A DNA stretch of 64,000 bases, taken from contig NZ_JPWA01000002.1 in assembly GCF_003326475.1 (NCBI RefSeq), forward strand, positions 226,673 through 290,672, in the 5' to 3' direction. A program made the translations under genes and the position numbers. The stretch's first letter is position 1. Each line of letters opens with the position of its first letter. This DNA comes from Thalassospira xianhensis MCCC 1A02616. GTDB lineage: Bacteria; Pseudomonadota; Alphaproteobacteria; Rhodospirillales; Thalassospiraceae. The notes beneath the pieces were generated by a model. The model was given only the letters and a program-made list of their open reading frames with translations. It was not told the DNA's origin and did not search any database. Positions 48,505-57,336 of this stretch are shown here, one piece after another.

Positions 48505-49827
48505 ATGGATGCGCTTGTTGATTTCATGCTTGATCCTGCGGGTGCGGCAATCGTTCTGTTTGCGCTGTTTTTCGGCCTTCTTGCCCTTGGAACGCCTATT
48601 TCGATTGCAATTGGTGTTTCCTCGGTTGTGACGGGCTTTGCCTATTTGCCATCAAGCGTGATCAGTTTCGTCAGCGCCCAAAAGATGTTTTCGGGCATCG
48701 ACAGTTTTACGCTTTTGGCCATCCCGTTTTTTGTGCTGGCGGGGAACATCATGAACAAGGGCGGTATTGCAATCCGCCTGATCAATCTGGCGAAATTGCT
48801 GGGCGGGCGTATGCCCGGTGCATTGGCCCATACCAATGTGCTGGCCAATATGCTGTTTGGCTCGATTTCCGGGTCGTCCATTGCTGCTGCGGCCGCCGTC
48901 GGCGGGGTTATGGGGCCGTTGCAACGCAAAGAGGGGTATGACCCTGCGTTTTCGGCTGCGGTCAACATTGCATCGGCACCCACCGGTATTCTGATCCCGC
49001 CAAGCGGACCGTTAATCCTGTTTTCGTTGGTGTCGGGTGGGACGTCGATCTCGGCCCTGTTTCTTGGCGGGTATCTTCCGGGCATCCTGATGGGGCTATC
49101 GGTCATGATGGTCATTACCTTTTTTGCCGTGCGCCGCGGATATCGCACGGAAGGTAGTGTCGGCTGGTCGGAAATACTGCATGTGACCTGGCAGGCCCTG
49201 CCGCCTTTATTGATGATTATCCTGGTCATTGGCGGCATTGCGATCGGGGCTTTTACCGCAACAGAAGGTGCGGCGGTTGCCGTGCTTTATTCATTTGTTC
49301 TGTCGTTGATGTACCGGATGGCAAGCTTGCAGGAATATCTGGAAGCTTTGAAATCGTCGGCGGTTACGAGTTGTTCGATCCTGTTTCTGATCGCGGCATC
49401 GGGCATCATGTCCTATGTCATGACGATTGCCGGGATTCCCGATGTCATTGCCGAGACCATTCTGACCTTTGACAATCCCATTGTGATTTTGCTGGTGATG
49501 AATGTCTGCCTGCTGATCATCGGGTTTTTCATGGATCTGACGCCGGCAGTGTTGATTTTTACCCCGATCTTTTTGCCGATTGCGACCGAGATCGGCATTC
49601 ATCCGGTGCATTTGGGCATCATCATGATCTTTAACCTTGGGGTCGGGTCGATGACACCACCGGTCGGGAGCGTCCTTTTTGTCGGGTGTGCGGTTGCCAA
49701 TCTGCGCATTGATCAGGTGGTAAGGCCGATCCTGCCGTTCTTCTTTGCGACATCGGCGGCCTTGCTTCTGACCACTTATGTCCCCTGGATCACGTTGGCA
49801 TTGCCGCGTTTCCTTGGGCTAATGTGA
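48505..49827 (+). CDS. dctM: TRAP transporter large membrane subunit (DctM)
   Basis: The 440-residue protein has about 12 TM helices and the DctM signatures GIDSFTLLAIPFFVLAGNIM, SAAVNIASAPTGILIPPSGP, GAFTATEGAAVAVLY and LGVGSMTPPVGSVLF. It is the Na+-driven permease for the acidic sugar bound by DctP. Confidence 0.93.
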   Translation: MDALVDFMLDPAGAAIVLFALFFGLLALGTPISIAIGVSSVVTGFAYLPSSVISFVSAQKMFSGIDSFTLLAIPFFVLAGNIMNKGGIAIRLINLAKLLGGRMPGALAHTNVLANMLFGSISGSSIAAAAAVGGVMGPLQRKEGYDPAFSAAVNIASAPTGILIPPSGPLILFSLVSGGTSISALFLGGYLPGILMGLSVMMVITFFAVRRGYRTEGSVGWSEILHVTWQALPPLLMIILVIGGIAIGAFTATEGAAVAVLYSFVLSLMYRMASLQEYLEALKSSAVTSCSILFLIAASGIMSYVMTIAGIPDVIAETILTFDNPIVILLVMNVCLLIIGFFMDLTPAVLIFTPIFLPIATEIGIHPVHLGIIMIFNLGVGSMTPPVGSVLFVGCAVANLRIDQVVRPILPFFFATSAALLLTTYVPWITLALPRFLGLM

Positions 49828-49867
49828 CGTTCACCCATACCTAATCCTATCCAAGCGGAGTTATATC

Positions 49868-50608
49868 ATGAATGCGTTCTCGCTGAGCGGTCGAAAAGCT
49901 TTGGTAACCGGCGCCAATGCCGGAATAGGGCAGGCTATTGCCGTCGCCATGGCACGCGCAGGTGCGGAAGTTGTCTGTGCAGGACGGCGAAGCTGCGGCG
50001 AGACGGTTGCAATGATCGGTGATGCGGGTGGTGTCGCAGGCGAAGTCATTGTTGATTTTGCTGATCCGATGGCAGGGGCGGCCCTGTTTGAAGGGGCCAA
50101 TATCGACATTCTGGTCAATAATGCGGGGATTATCCGCCGCGCCGATTGCATCGATTTTACCGAAGAAGACTGGGACGCCGTTATGGATGTGAATGCCAAG
50201 GCGGTGTTCTTTACCTCGCAGGCGTTCGCCAAGGAGGTCTTTGCGCGCGGTGGGCAGGGCAAGATTGTGAATATCGCGTCGCTTTTATCGTTTCAGGGGG
50301 GCATTCGGGTTCCGTCCTACACCACATCCAAGCATGGTGTGGCCGGTTTGACCCGTATTCTGGCAAATGAATGGACGGCACGCGGTATCAATGTGAATGC
50401 GATTGCGCCGGGCTATATCGCGACAAGCAATACACAGGCGTTGCGTGATGATCCTGATCGGTCTGCGGCCATTCTGGAACGTATTCCGGCCGGGCGTTGG
50501 GGACGTCCTGATGATATCGCGGAAACAGCGGTTTATCTGGCAGCGCCCGCGTCTGACTATGTTTCAGGTGCCATTTTGAATGTTGATGGTGGCTGGCTTG
50601 CGCGATAG
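49868..50608 (+). CDS. kduD: KduD-like 2-dehydro-3-deoxy-D-gluconate 5-dehydrogenase
   Basis: The 246-residue SDR has TGANAGIGQAIA, NNAGIIRR, NIASLLSFQGG, the catalytic Y-T-T-S-K-H and IAPGYIATSNTQALRDDP, the last typical of KduD and gluconate 5-dehydrogenases. With KduI encoded nearby it should convert 3-deoxy-D-glycero-2,5-hexodiulosonate to KDG. It follows dctM by 40 bp in the same direction. Confidence 0.87.
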   Translation: MNAFSLSGRKALVTGANAGIGQAIAVAMARAGAEVVCAGRRSCGETVAMIGDAGGVAGEVIVDFADPMAGAALFEGANIDILVNNAGIIRRADCIDFTEEDWDAVMDVNAKAVFFTSQAFAKEVFARGGQGKIVNIASLLSFQGGIRVPSYTTSKHGVAGLTRILANEWTARGINVNAIAPGYIATSNTQALRDDPDRSAAILERIPAGRWGRPDDIAETAVYLAAPASDYVSGAILNVDGGWLAR

Positions 50609-50651
50609 GGCGGTTTGTGGCGCCCTGATTACGTTTGGCCGGTCATGTCTG

Positions 50652-51674
50652 TCAGCGTAGTTTTGCCGGTGGCGGGCCGACGCTTTCGCGATTAATGAGC
50701 TCGCACGCCAATTCGATCCGGCGTGCGGGCATTTCAATATCGGCATTGGTCAGTCGGCAGGTTTCAATCAGCAGATCGAGCGACAGCGCGCCGACTGTCT
50801 GCATCGGAATTTTGACCGATGTCAGCGCGGGTGACATGTATTGGCCCTGGGGCAGGCCATCAATGCCGACCACAGAAACATCTTTCGGGACGTTGTAGCC
50901 CTTGGCTTGCAGGGCGGAAACAGCGCCGACTGCCAGGATATCGCCAGCAGCGACAATGGCGCTGAAAGAAAGGTTGCTATCGATGACCTCAGTAATGCGC
51001 TGGCTGGCAGCTTCGGCGGTCCAGTCGTCGATATCAATCACATAGTCGGGATTGTAATGTTCGGCCATGGCGTCGCGCCATCCTTCGAAGCGGCGCTGAA
51101 TCGTGCGCCTGCCGGGGCGATTGAGAAACAGGATATGGCGGTGTCCCTGATTGATAAGATGTTTGGTCGCCAAGGAGGCCGCCGATCGATTGCACGGCGT
51201 GACCGAGCTTAGCTGCATTTCCGGATCGTCACCATTGACCAGGACGGCAGGCATATCCGAGGCGCGCACATAATCGAGTGTCGCATCATCGACGGAAACA
51301 AGCAAAAGACCGATCAAATCCGGGGCCTGTGCCGCGTTGTAGAGGTCTTCGAAGCGTTGGTTGGGCTGATAGATGTAAGATTCTATGCGGATGTCCCGGC
51401 TTTCGGCGCGTTCGCGAACCCCTTCGAGAACATACATGGTGAACTGGCTGCGTTTGAAATCGATCATGGCTTCTTGCGAGGAAACAATCAGGACCTTTTG
51501 CCCGGCAGTGGTGCTTGAAACGGCGTAGTTCATTTCAATGGCCGCAGCCCGGATTCTGGAGGCGAGATGTTCCCGGACATAGCCATTGCCGCTTAGGGCG
51601 CGTGATACGGTTGCTGTAGAAACCCCAAGACGCGAGGCGATGTCGCTTATCTTCGTGCGTCCGCTAACTGCCAT
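50652..51674 (-). CDS. LacI-family regulator of the uronate genes
   Basis: The ATG at 51674 gives 340 residues; an upstream extension crosses the divergent kduI gene and is not real. The HTH is TKISDIASRLGVSTATVSRA with the hinge VREHLASRIRAAAIEMNYA; the periplasmic-binding-like domain follows (VSVVGIDGLPQGQYMSPAL). It is divergent from kduI and convergent with kduD. The effector is probably KDG or a precursor. Confidence 0.88.
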   Translation of the reverse strand: MAVSGRTKISDIASRLGVSTATVSRALSGNGYVREHLASRIRAAAIEMNYAVSSTTAGQKVLIVSSQEAMIDFKRSQFTMYVLEGVRERAESRDIRIESYIYQPNQRFEDLYNAAQAPDLIGLLLVSVDDATLDYVRASDMPAVLVNGDDPEMQLSSVTPCNRSAASLATKHLINQGHRHILFLNRPGRRTIQRRFEGWRDAMAEHYNPDYVIDIDDWTAEAASQRITEVIDSNLSFSAIVAAGDILAVGAVSALQAKGYNVPKDVSVVGIDGLPQGQYMSPALTSVKIPMQTVGALSLDLLIETCRLTNADIEMPARRIELACELINRESVGPPPAKLR

Positions 51675-51860
51675 GTTTTTCCCTTTCCTGATTCTCATCA
51701 GTTTGTGGAATTTATTTACATATTGCACGAAAAATTTCTTGATGTGATGTTTTTTCTTGTGTGGAACAGGAAGCCATCTTCCTGCTTCTGCGAATTTATA
51801 AAGTGCGTCACCGATCAAAACGGTGGCTGAACGTGCAGGAACATCCTTAGGAGATATCCC

Positions 51861-52697
51861 GTGGCTATGGAACAACGCTATGGTGCCGGTCCCGATCAGA
51901 TCGATGGAATGAATACGACCCAGTTGCGCGAGAATTTTATGGTCGAGCGTCTCTTTGTGCCGGGTCAGATCAGCTTTGCGTATACTCATTTTGATCGGAT
52001 GATTGTCGGTGGTGCCGTTCCGGGGGAAAAGGCGCTTGGCTTTGGCGATGGCAAAGATGTCGGGACGAACCTGTTCTTTGATGCGCGCGAAATGGGCATT
52101 GCAAACCTTGGCGGTGCGGGCTGGATCGAGGTGGACGGAACGCGGTATGAGCTTGCAAACCGCGATGTTCTCTATATCGGCCGTGGTGCCGAAACCGTTT
52201 CGCTGGGCAGTGATGATGCCAAAAGCCCGGCACGTTTTTATATGAATTCGGTCCCGGCGGGGCATTCAGTGCCGACGCGTCTGATCACGCGTGCGGAATC
52301 GAAAATCCTTGAGATGGGGGATGCCGAGAAAAGCAATCGCCGTTCCCTGGCGATGTATATTCATCCAGAGGTCGCGCCATCCTGTCTGTTGCTGATGGGC
52401 ATTACCGATCCGGCGAAGGGTTCGGTCTGGAACACCATGCCGCCGCACCTGCATGAGCGCCGCATGGAGGCCTATTGCTATTTCGATCTTTCGGATGAAG
52501 ACCGGGTTATGCATTTCATGGGGCGCCCGGATAATACCCGTCATCTGGTTGTGGCAAATGGCGATGTCGTGTTGTCGCCGGCCTGGTCCATTCATATGGG
52601 GGCCGGTACCGGGCCGTATGGTTTCGTGTGGGGCATGACCGGGGAAAATCAGGAATATACCGATGTTTCGCCGGTTGCCATTAAGGAGCTGCGTTAA
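51861..52697 (+). CDS. kduI: KduI, 5-dehydro-4-deoxy-D-glucuronate isomerase
   Basis: The GTG start follows TAGGAGAT. The 278-residue cupin-type protein has the family pattern NTTQLRENFMVERLFVPGQI, LGFGDGKDVGTNLFFDAREMG, and the metal-binding PPHLHERRMEAYCYFD (His, His, Glu) with the later WSIHMGAGTGPYGFVWGM. It isomerises the unsaturated-uronate product for KduD. Confidence 0.95.
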   Translation: MAMEQRYGAGPDQIDGMNTTQLRENFMVERLFVPGQISFAYTHFDRMIVGGAVPGEKALGFGDGKDVGTNLFFDAREMGIANLGGAGWIEVDGTRYELANRDVLYIGRGAETVSLGSDDAKSPARFYMNSVPAGHSVPTRLITRAESKILEMGDAEKSNRRSLAMYIHPEVAPSCLLLMGITDPAKGSVWNTMPPHLHERRMEAYCYFDLSDEDRVMHFMGRPDNTRHLVVANGDVVLSPAWSIHMGAGTGPYGFVWGMTGENQEYTDVSPVAIKELR

Positions 52698-52700
52698 GTC

Positions 52701-55169
52701 ATGCTGCTTAAATCCGGAGCATCCGTTCCTTATTGGCAGGTCACGTCGCTTGAGGAACGGGCATATGATGTGGCGGATATGCCGATGGAAGGCGAGATGG
52801 ATTCAACCTTTTTCCTGACAAAGGAGAAGAACTTCATCCCGCATACCTATCCCTGCCGGACAGCCTATATTGCCGAACGCCGGGGCAAAGAGATTTCCGA
52901 ATTGCCGTTCCCTGACTGGCGCATGGCGCGTAACATTTTGCCAGGCGGGTCACCGTTTCTTGATCTTTCGGGGTTCTGGTTCCGGGCAACCCATATTCAG
53001 GGATGGGCGAGAACGGCGATCAATGCCAAGGATGCCGGACCTGCGCGGTTGCGATTGGGCATTTGTGGTGCCGCGCGTGTGTATGTGAACGGGGTGGCGG
53101 TTGCGTGGCTTTCGCCCGCGACCCGGAATGCCATGGACGAGGTCGAGTTTGAGGCCAATCTGAATCAGGGCCACAACGAGGTTGCCGTCCAGTTCGAAGA
53201 TCTGTGCGAGCGCGATGCGGTTATCCGTATTGCCCTTACCTGGATTGACGGCCCAAAGGCAGAGGCGGGGAATTGTTTTCCGGCGGAACCTGAGGCCGTA
53301 TCTGCGGTCGAGGCGGCTGTTGATGCCATGCATCTTGATCGTAAATTCTATGACAGTGATGATATCTGGCTTGTCATGCCGGTGCCGTTTCCGGACAAGG
53401 TTAGCGGCCGGGTCAGGGTTGCCGGTCATTTCATGTCGCATGATCATGATGATGTGACGTTTGAAATTCCCGTGGGGGCAGATCGTGTACGTCTGGCATC
53501 GTCGAACGATTTTCCGGCAGATTACCGGTATTTCGGATTTGCGTTCCTGTGCGGCGATTTTGCATCCGAAGCGCGGCTTGGTGCGGAGGTCAGTTGGCGT
53601 TCTGTAACCGGGCCAGCACCGGAGAGTCTTGAGGCTCGCATTGCCGAAAGCCTTGCATGGATTGCAAAGAACGGTGAAACCGATACCGAAACCGCACTTG
53701 CCTGTGCGGCCGTCGGGGATGAGGAGGCGTTGGCGCGTGCCGAGGCAATCATCAACACGGCTTTGCCGGGGATCGAGCAGTGTTTTGACTGTGCTGATTT
53801 TGCGCTGGTTCCGCTTTTGTGGACGCGCATTGTGTTTGCGGATCGTCTACCTGCATCTTTGGTCGCGCGTATCGATGCCGCTATTCTTGAATTCCGTTAC
53901 TGGATGGATGAGCCGGGCAACGATGTTCAGTGGTATTTCTCGGAAAACCATGCATTGTTGTTCCATACTTCTGCCTATCTGGCCGGTAACCTGTTGCCGC
54001 AGTCACATTTCCGGCGCGCTGATCGCAATGGCACCGCGCAGAAACAGGCGGGCTTTGAGCGTCTGATGGCGTGGTTCGATCATTTCGAAGCGGCCGAAAT
54101 GGCGGAATTCAATTCCGGAACCTATTTCCCGATTGATCTTAAAGGGCTGGCGGCCCTGTTTGCGCTTGCACCCGACGAAGTCATTCGGAAACGGGCATCT
54201 GGTGCCATTACCCGACTGATCACCATGATTGCCAATTCGGCGCATCACGGCGTCATTACCGGGGCGCAGGGCCGAAGTTACGAGCATTCACTTTGCGTCG
54301 CCGATACTTTGGAACTAAACGGTCTTGCCAGATTGTTGTGGGGCAAAGGGCAGTTTGGGGCGCATGTGAATTGCCTGGCCCAGATGGCTTTGGCGTTGCG
54401 TGATCATGGGCTTGAATTGCCTGATCTTGCCGACATTGCCTGCTGGGAGAAACGCGATACCGCGCAGGAATGGACTTTCTGGCAGGGCGAAAATGCGTTT
54501 TGCCGATTGTATCATTACAAAACCAGTGAAACGGCGATGGGAAGTGCCGCACTTTATCGTTGGCGGGACTGGGGATATCAGGAAACGCTTCTTCAGGCGC
54601 GGATCGGTCGCGAACCGGGCGCACAGATATTTGTCAACCATCCCGGCGAAATTGTTCAATCCGGTTTTGGTCGCCCGTCCTTCTGGGGCGGATCGGCAAG
54701 TGTTCCACGCGTTCAGCAATATCGCGATCTTGCGATTGTCCGGTTTGAGGGTGTGGAGCCGCAACCTGATTTTACCCATGCATGGTTCCCGACATTGGCG
54801 TTTGATGAATGGCATGTCGATGGACATCGGGCGTGGGCACGTTCGGGCGAGGGGGCGTTGATTGTATCAGCTTCCGGTCCGCTGGAGCTTGTGCAAACAG
54901 GCGGCTCAGCCGGGCATGAATTGCGTCTTTCCGGACGTGATAGCATCTGGGTTGTCCGGCTGGGCCATAGCCGTGATTTGGCGAAATTTGCAGCCGATCA
55001 TGAGCTCAGGGTTCATGTCGATACGGATGGTACATATCGTATCGAAGATACGCAATATGGCGCGGTGTCGTTCCATCAGAGCGGCGTTATCACAGCCGAA
55101 GGCAGGACGCTTGATCCGATGGAATGGACGCTTAAGGGCGACCGGGCGGAATTGTCGATTAGTCAGTGA
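52701..55169 (+). CDS. 822-aa protein of unknown family, probable acidic-sugar enzyme
   Basis: It starts 3 bp after the kduI stop. There is no signal peptide. Residues about 90-190 look like a beta-sandwich sugar-binding module (ARLRLGICGAARVYVNGVAV, GHNEVAVQFEDLCERD). The middle (about 305-600) is helical with repeated aromatic/acidic motifs (WYFSENHALLFHTSAYLAG, EFNSGTYFPIDLKGLAALF, GAQGRSYEHS) suggestive of an (alpha/alpha) toroid. The C-terminal ~200 residues are beta-rich. This order resembles heparinase-II/III-like lyases and several toroid hydrolases, but I cannot assign a family. The kdu context and lack of secretion suggest action on imported oligosaccharides. Confidence 0.8.
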   Translation: MLLKSGASVPYWQVTSLEERAYDVADMPMEGEMDSTFFLTKEKNFIPHTYPCRTAYIAERRGKEISELPFPDWRMARNILPGGSPFLDLSGFWFRATHIQGWARTAINAKDAGPARLRLGICGAARVYVNGVAVAWLSPATRNAMDEVEFEANLNQGHNEVAVQFEDLCERDAVIRIALTWIDGPKAEAGNCFPAEPEAVSAVEAAVDAMHLDRKFYDSDDIWLVMPVPFPDKVSGRVRVAGHFMSHDHDDVTFEIPVGADRVRLASSNDFPADYRYFGFAFLCGDFASEARLGAEVSWRSVTGPAPESLEARIAESLAWIAKNGETDTETALACAAVGDEEALARAEAIINTALPGIEQCFDCADFALVPLLWTRIVFADRLPASLVARIDAAILEFRYWMDEPGNDVQWYFSENHALLFHTSAYLAGNLLPQSHFRRADRNGTAQKQAGFERLMAWFDHFEAAEMAEFNSGTYFPIDLKGLAALFALAPDEVIRKRASGAITRLITMIANSAHHGVITGAQGRSYEHSLCVADTLELNGLARLLWGKGQFGAHVNCLAQMALALRDHGLELPDLADIACWEKRDTAQEWTFWQGENAFCRLYHYKTSETAMGSAALYRWRDWGYQETLLQARIGREPGAQIFVNHPGEIVQSGFGRPSFWGGSASVPRVQQYRDLAIVRFEGVEPQPDFTHAWFPTLAFDEWHVDGHRAWARSGEGALIVSASGPLELVQTGGSAGHELRLSGRDSIWVVRLGHSRDLAKFAADHELRVHVDTDGTYRIEDTQYGAVSFHQSGVITAEGRTLDPMEWTLKGDRAELSISQ

Positions 55170-55204
55170 GGGAGCCGTGACCTCCCGTCGGCTCCTGAAT
55201 GATG

Positions 55205-55238
55205 AAAGTCGGAATAGCAGAAATGCTGTTCCGGCTTT
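55205..55238 (+). terminator. Hairpin terminator after the kduI operon
   Basis: A 15-bp stem (AAAGTCGGAATAGCA with TGCTGTTCCGGCTTT, two G-T pairs) closed by a GAAA tetraloop and followed by CTTATAT. A smaller GGAGCC/GGCTCC hairpin lies just before it (about 55170-55194). Confidence 0.7.
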
Positions 55239-55565
55239 CTTATATGAGGGAAGATTTTGGGATTTTGGGGCTAGCTGAAAGAGTTGAACTTTGTCAGCCA
55301 GATAGTTGGGCGTGGCTATCCGCTTGGATACATGAAAATTGCAGACGTATATTATTGGTTGCAGCGTCAGTTTTCGAATCTAAGATCTTCCTGTGTTCTG
55401 AGCCTGTGCTCATAACTTGAAGGCTGAAGACGTCACGTTTTTAGTCTGAAGGTTGAGCACGGGCGGTAGCCCGCGCGCAGGCTGCGTGGGGTTGTATCCT
55501 TCTTTCCATCTTGTTTCGTTAAAAAAGTTCTTGATTTGTTCTTTTGTTTGTGGCATAAGAGAAAA

Positions 55566-55627
55566 GTCAACGGGAGAAATACACCCGGACCGAAACCCGC
55601 AAGGCCTTATAGGCTCTGCGGGTTTTT
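55566..55627 (+). ncRNA. Possible small RNA ending in a strong terminator
   Basis: TTGATT (55531-55536), a 17-bp spacer and CATAAG (55554-55559) resemble a sigma-70 promoter. The predicted transcript of about 62 nt ends in an intrinsic terminator: AAACCCGCA (55593-55601) pairs with TGCGGGTTT (55617-55625), with an inner AGGCC/AGGCT pairing and a run of five T. No gene end explains this terminator, because the upstream operon already has its own. No known RNA family is recognised. Confidence 0.3.
55593..55627 (+). terminator. Orphan Rho-independent terminator
   Basis: Stem AAACCCGCA / TGCGGGTTT with an inner stem and TTTTT tail. It is 424 bp downstream of the last recognised stop codon and has no coding frame in front of it. 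Confidence 0.7.
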
Positions 55628-55914
55628 GCGTTTGGGGCCGGATGAAAGAGGTGATCAGGATGATGCGGCAAAGATACGGACTCAGACACGGGCAGGGCGG
55701 CGGAACACTCCGCAGGATATGGATCGGCGGATGGCGGAGCCATTACGGTGGCATTCTGCCCGAGGATTAAGAGGACTAACCCGATCATTTGTCATGACGG
55801 GAGAGGTGCGTCTTTTTGGGAAAGGAGCGTTAAATTTGCCGGGAGCGGCAGGAATGGCAGCAGGGGGCAGCAGTGAGTTGTGGCCCGACGATGGTGGACA
55901 GGTGGGCCCGTGCG

Positions 55915-56490
55915 CCCGAAGTTTGTCTGGACCTCGGCGGTTAGCGGAAAGTGCCGCCATTGCCGAACGTGACCGGAGTGAGGGGTGAACCCGAAGATCG
56001 TCAGTTGGCGCATGCCCGAAGTGTGTCCGGGCTCCATCGGTTACCGAAAATGTCGCCATGGCAGGCAGTGATCGGAGCGGGCCGTGAGCCGGAGATGACC
56101 TGTTTGGCGAGGCTGGTGGTGGCATGAGGTCCGTCCGGGGTGCGGGGGGCAGAATTGCCGGAAAGCGGCCGGAGCGGGTTGTTCGTCCGAAGGCGGCCCT
56201 TTGGCGAGGATGGTATACGCCCGAAGTTTGTCTATGCCTCGGTCGGGGTGTGTCGCCATGGCCGGAAGTGACCGAAACGGGGGGCGGGCCCGAGATGGCC
56301 TGTTTGGCGAGATTGATGGAGGCATGAGATTTGTCCGGGGTTCGCTTGTTGCCGGAAATGTCTTCATGGCCGGAAGGTACCAGAGTGGGTCGTGGCCGAG
56401 GCCGAGGCGGCCTGTCTGCGTTCCGCAGGTGAGGATACGAAAGCCCGAGGTTCGTCCGGACTTCCCTGATTGCGGGAAGTCCGGTTTTGG
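55915..56490. repeat. About 5.5 degenerate ~100-bp tandem repeats in a gene-free stretch
   Basis: Units begin near 55915, 56014, 56126, 56220, 56327 and 56444, so the period varies from 94 to 117 bp. Shared blocks are CCGAAGTTTGTCCGG, GTCGCCATGGCCGGAAGTGA, GAGATGGCCTGTTTGGCGAG and ATGGAGGCATG. The period is not a multiple of three and the blocks shift frame from copy to copy, so a 276-codon minus-strand frame across them is unlikely to be a gene. Before it, 55630-55915 shows no clear feature. Confidence 0.6.
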
Positions 56491-56561
56491 CTGAGCTGTT
56501 CTGCCGTTGCATCCATCATCGCCAGGCTGCTTGCTGCCTGGAAGTTATCAGGATTTCGTGG

Positions 56562-57281
56562 TCAGGATTTTGGCGGCCAAATGCCATCGGTCACGATGCA
56601 ATAGCGCATCGCCAGGCGCGGTCCGGCAATCGGCATGGATTTTCCGCCACCGGTTTCCTCGATATCGACAGTACCGCCACCGGATGTTCCGCCGCCGCCC
56701 GAAACGCCTTCAAGTTCGGTCAGGTTGGTGCCGTCATTGTAAATTTTGACCGAACTTAGCCCGGCATCGACTTTCGCAAGGAATTTGCCCCCGGCGGGTG
56801 AATTGGTTGTTCCCGGGTCCGTGGATACCAGAACCGCAGCATCGGTTCCGCCGCCGCCCCCACTACCCGACGGGGTAAAGGTTGCCGCGTGCGAGTGGGC
56901 AGGCATTTGAGCAACCGACTGATAGGTGTATTCTTCCCCGTAAGGCAGGGCGAAAGGATGGGTATCAAGTCCGGGACCGGAACCATATCCCACGGGGACC
57001 CGTCCGCGTAAATCAGGAAGCCGGAATGTCGAACGGCAATCCCCGCCAAATTCACAGCCAAGCAGCGCGAACAAGGCCGAATTATCCGATATGTCGAGGA
57101 GCTGTCCCGCAGCTAACTCGGTGCCTGCCGGGCAGTAGTTCATGATCGCCATCGCACAGACCTGGCCGAGATAGGCATCCGCGCCGCAGGCACGCGCCGA
57201 ACCGGAAAAGGCAAGGAGCGATGTGGCCATGGCAATTCCGGTAATCCCGGTCAGTGATTTTCGTGAAATTTTTGCAGACAT
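56562..57281 (-). CDS. Exported phage-tail-collar-domain protein, copy 1
   Basis: The 239-residue protein has a Sec signal peptide (MATSLLAFSGSARA then CGADAYLGQ). The tail-collar (microcystin-dependent-protein-like) domain follows: CPAGTELAAGQLLDISDNSA, LFALLGCEFGGDCRSTFRLP, DLRGRVPVGYGSGPG, then AQMPAHSHAATFTPSG, a Gly-rich spacer and the C-terminal AGPRLAMRYCIVTDGIWPP. Family proteins otherwise form phage tail-fibre tips or are of unknown role. Several Cys residues suggest disulfides in the periplasm or outside. No other phage genes are near. It is a tandem paralogue of the next gene. Confidence 0.82.
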   Translation of the reverse strand: MSAKISRKSLTGITGIAMATSLLAFSGSARACGADAYLGQVCAMAIMNYCPAGTELAAGQLLDISDNSALFALLGCEFGGDCRSTFRLPDLRGRVPVGYGSGPGLDTHPFALPYGEEYTYQSVAQMPAHSHAATFTPSGSGGGGGTDAAVLVSTDPGTTNSPAGGKFLAKVDAGLSSVKIYNDGTNLTELEGVSGGGGTSGGGTVDIEETGGGKSMPIAGPRLAMRYCIVTDGIWPPKS

Positions 57282-57336
57282 TTGAACCTCATGTCATCAA
57301 ACATAGTGACAGGTGATTTTCATTTCCTGACCGGTA

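Noticed and set aside
51675..52265. N-terminal extension of the LacI regulator to 537 residues
   Set aside because: It runs through the divergent promoter and the 5' half of kduI; the HTH begins right after the ATG at 51674.
55199..55420. 73-codon frame after the 822-aa gene
   Set aside because: Starts inside the terminator hairpin and has no recognised sequence.
55682..56512. 276-codon minus-strand open frame across the GC-rich repeats
   Set aside because: It follows repeat units whose lengths are not multiples of three, so the repeats are read in different frames; composition is Pro/Arg-rich as expected of an antisense open frame in high GC.
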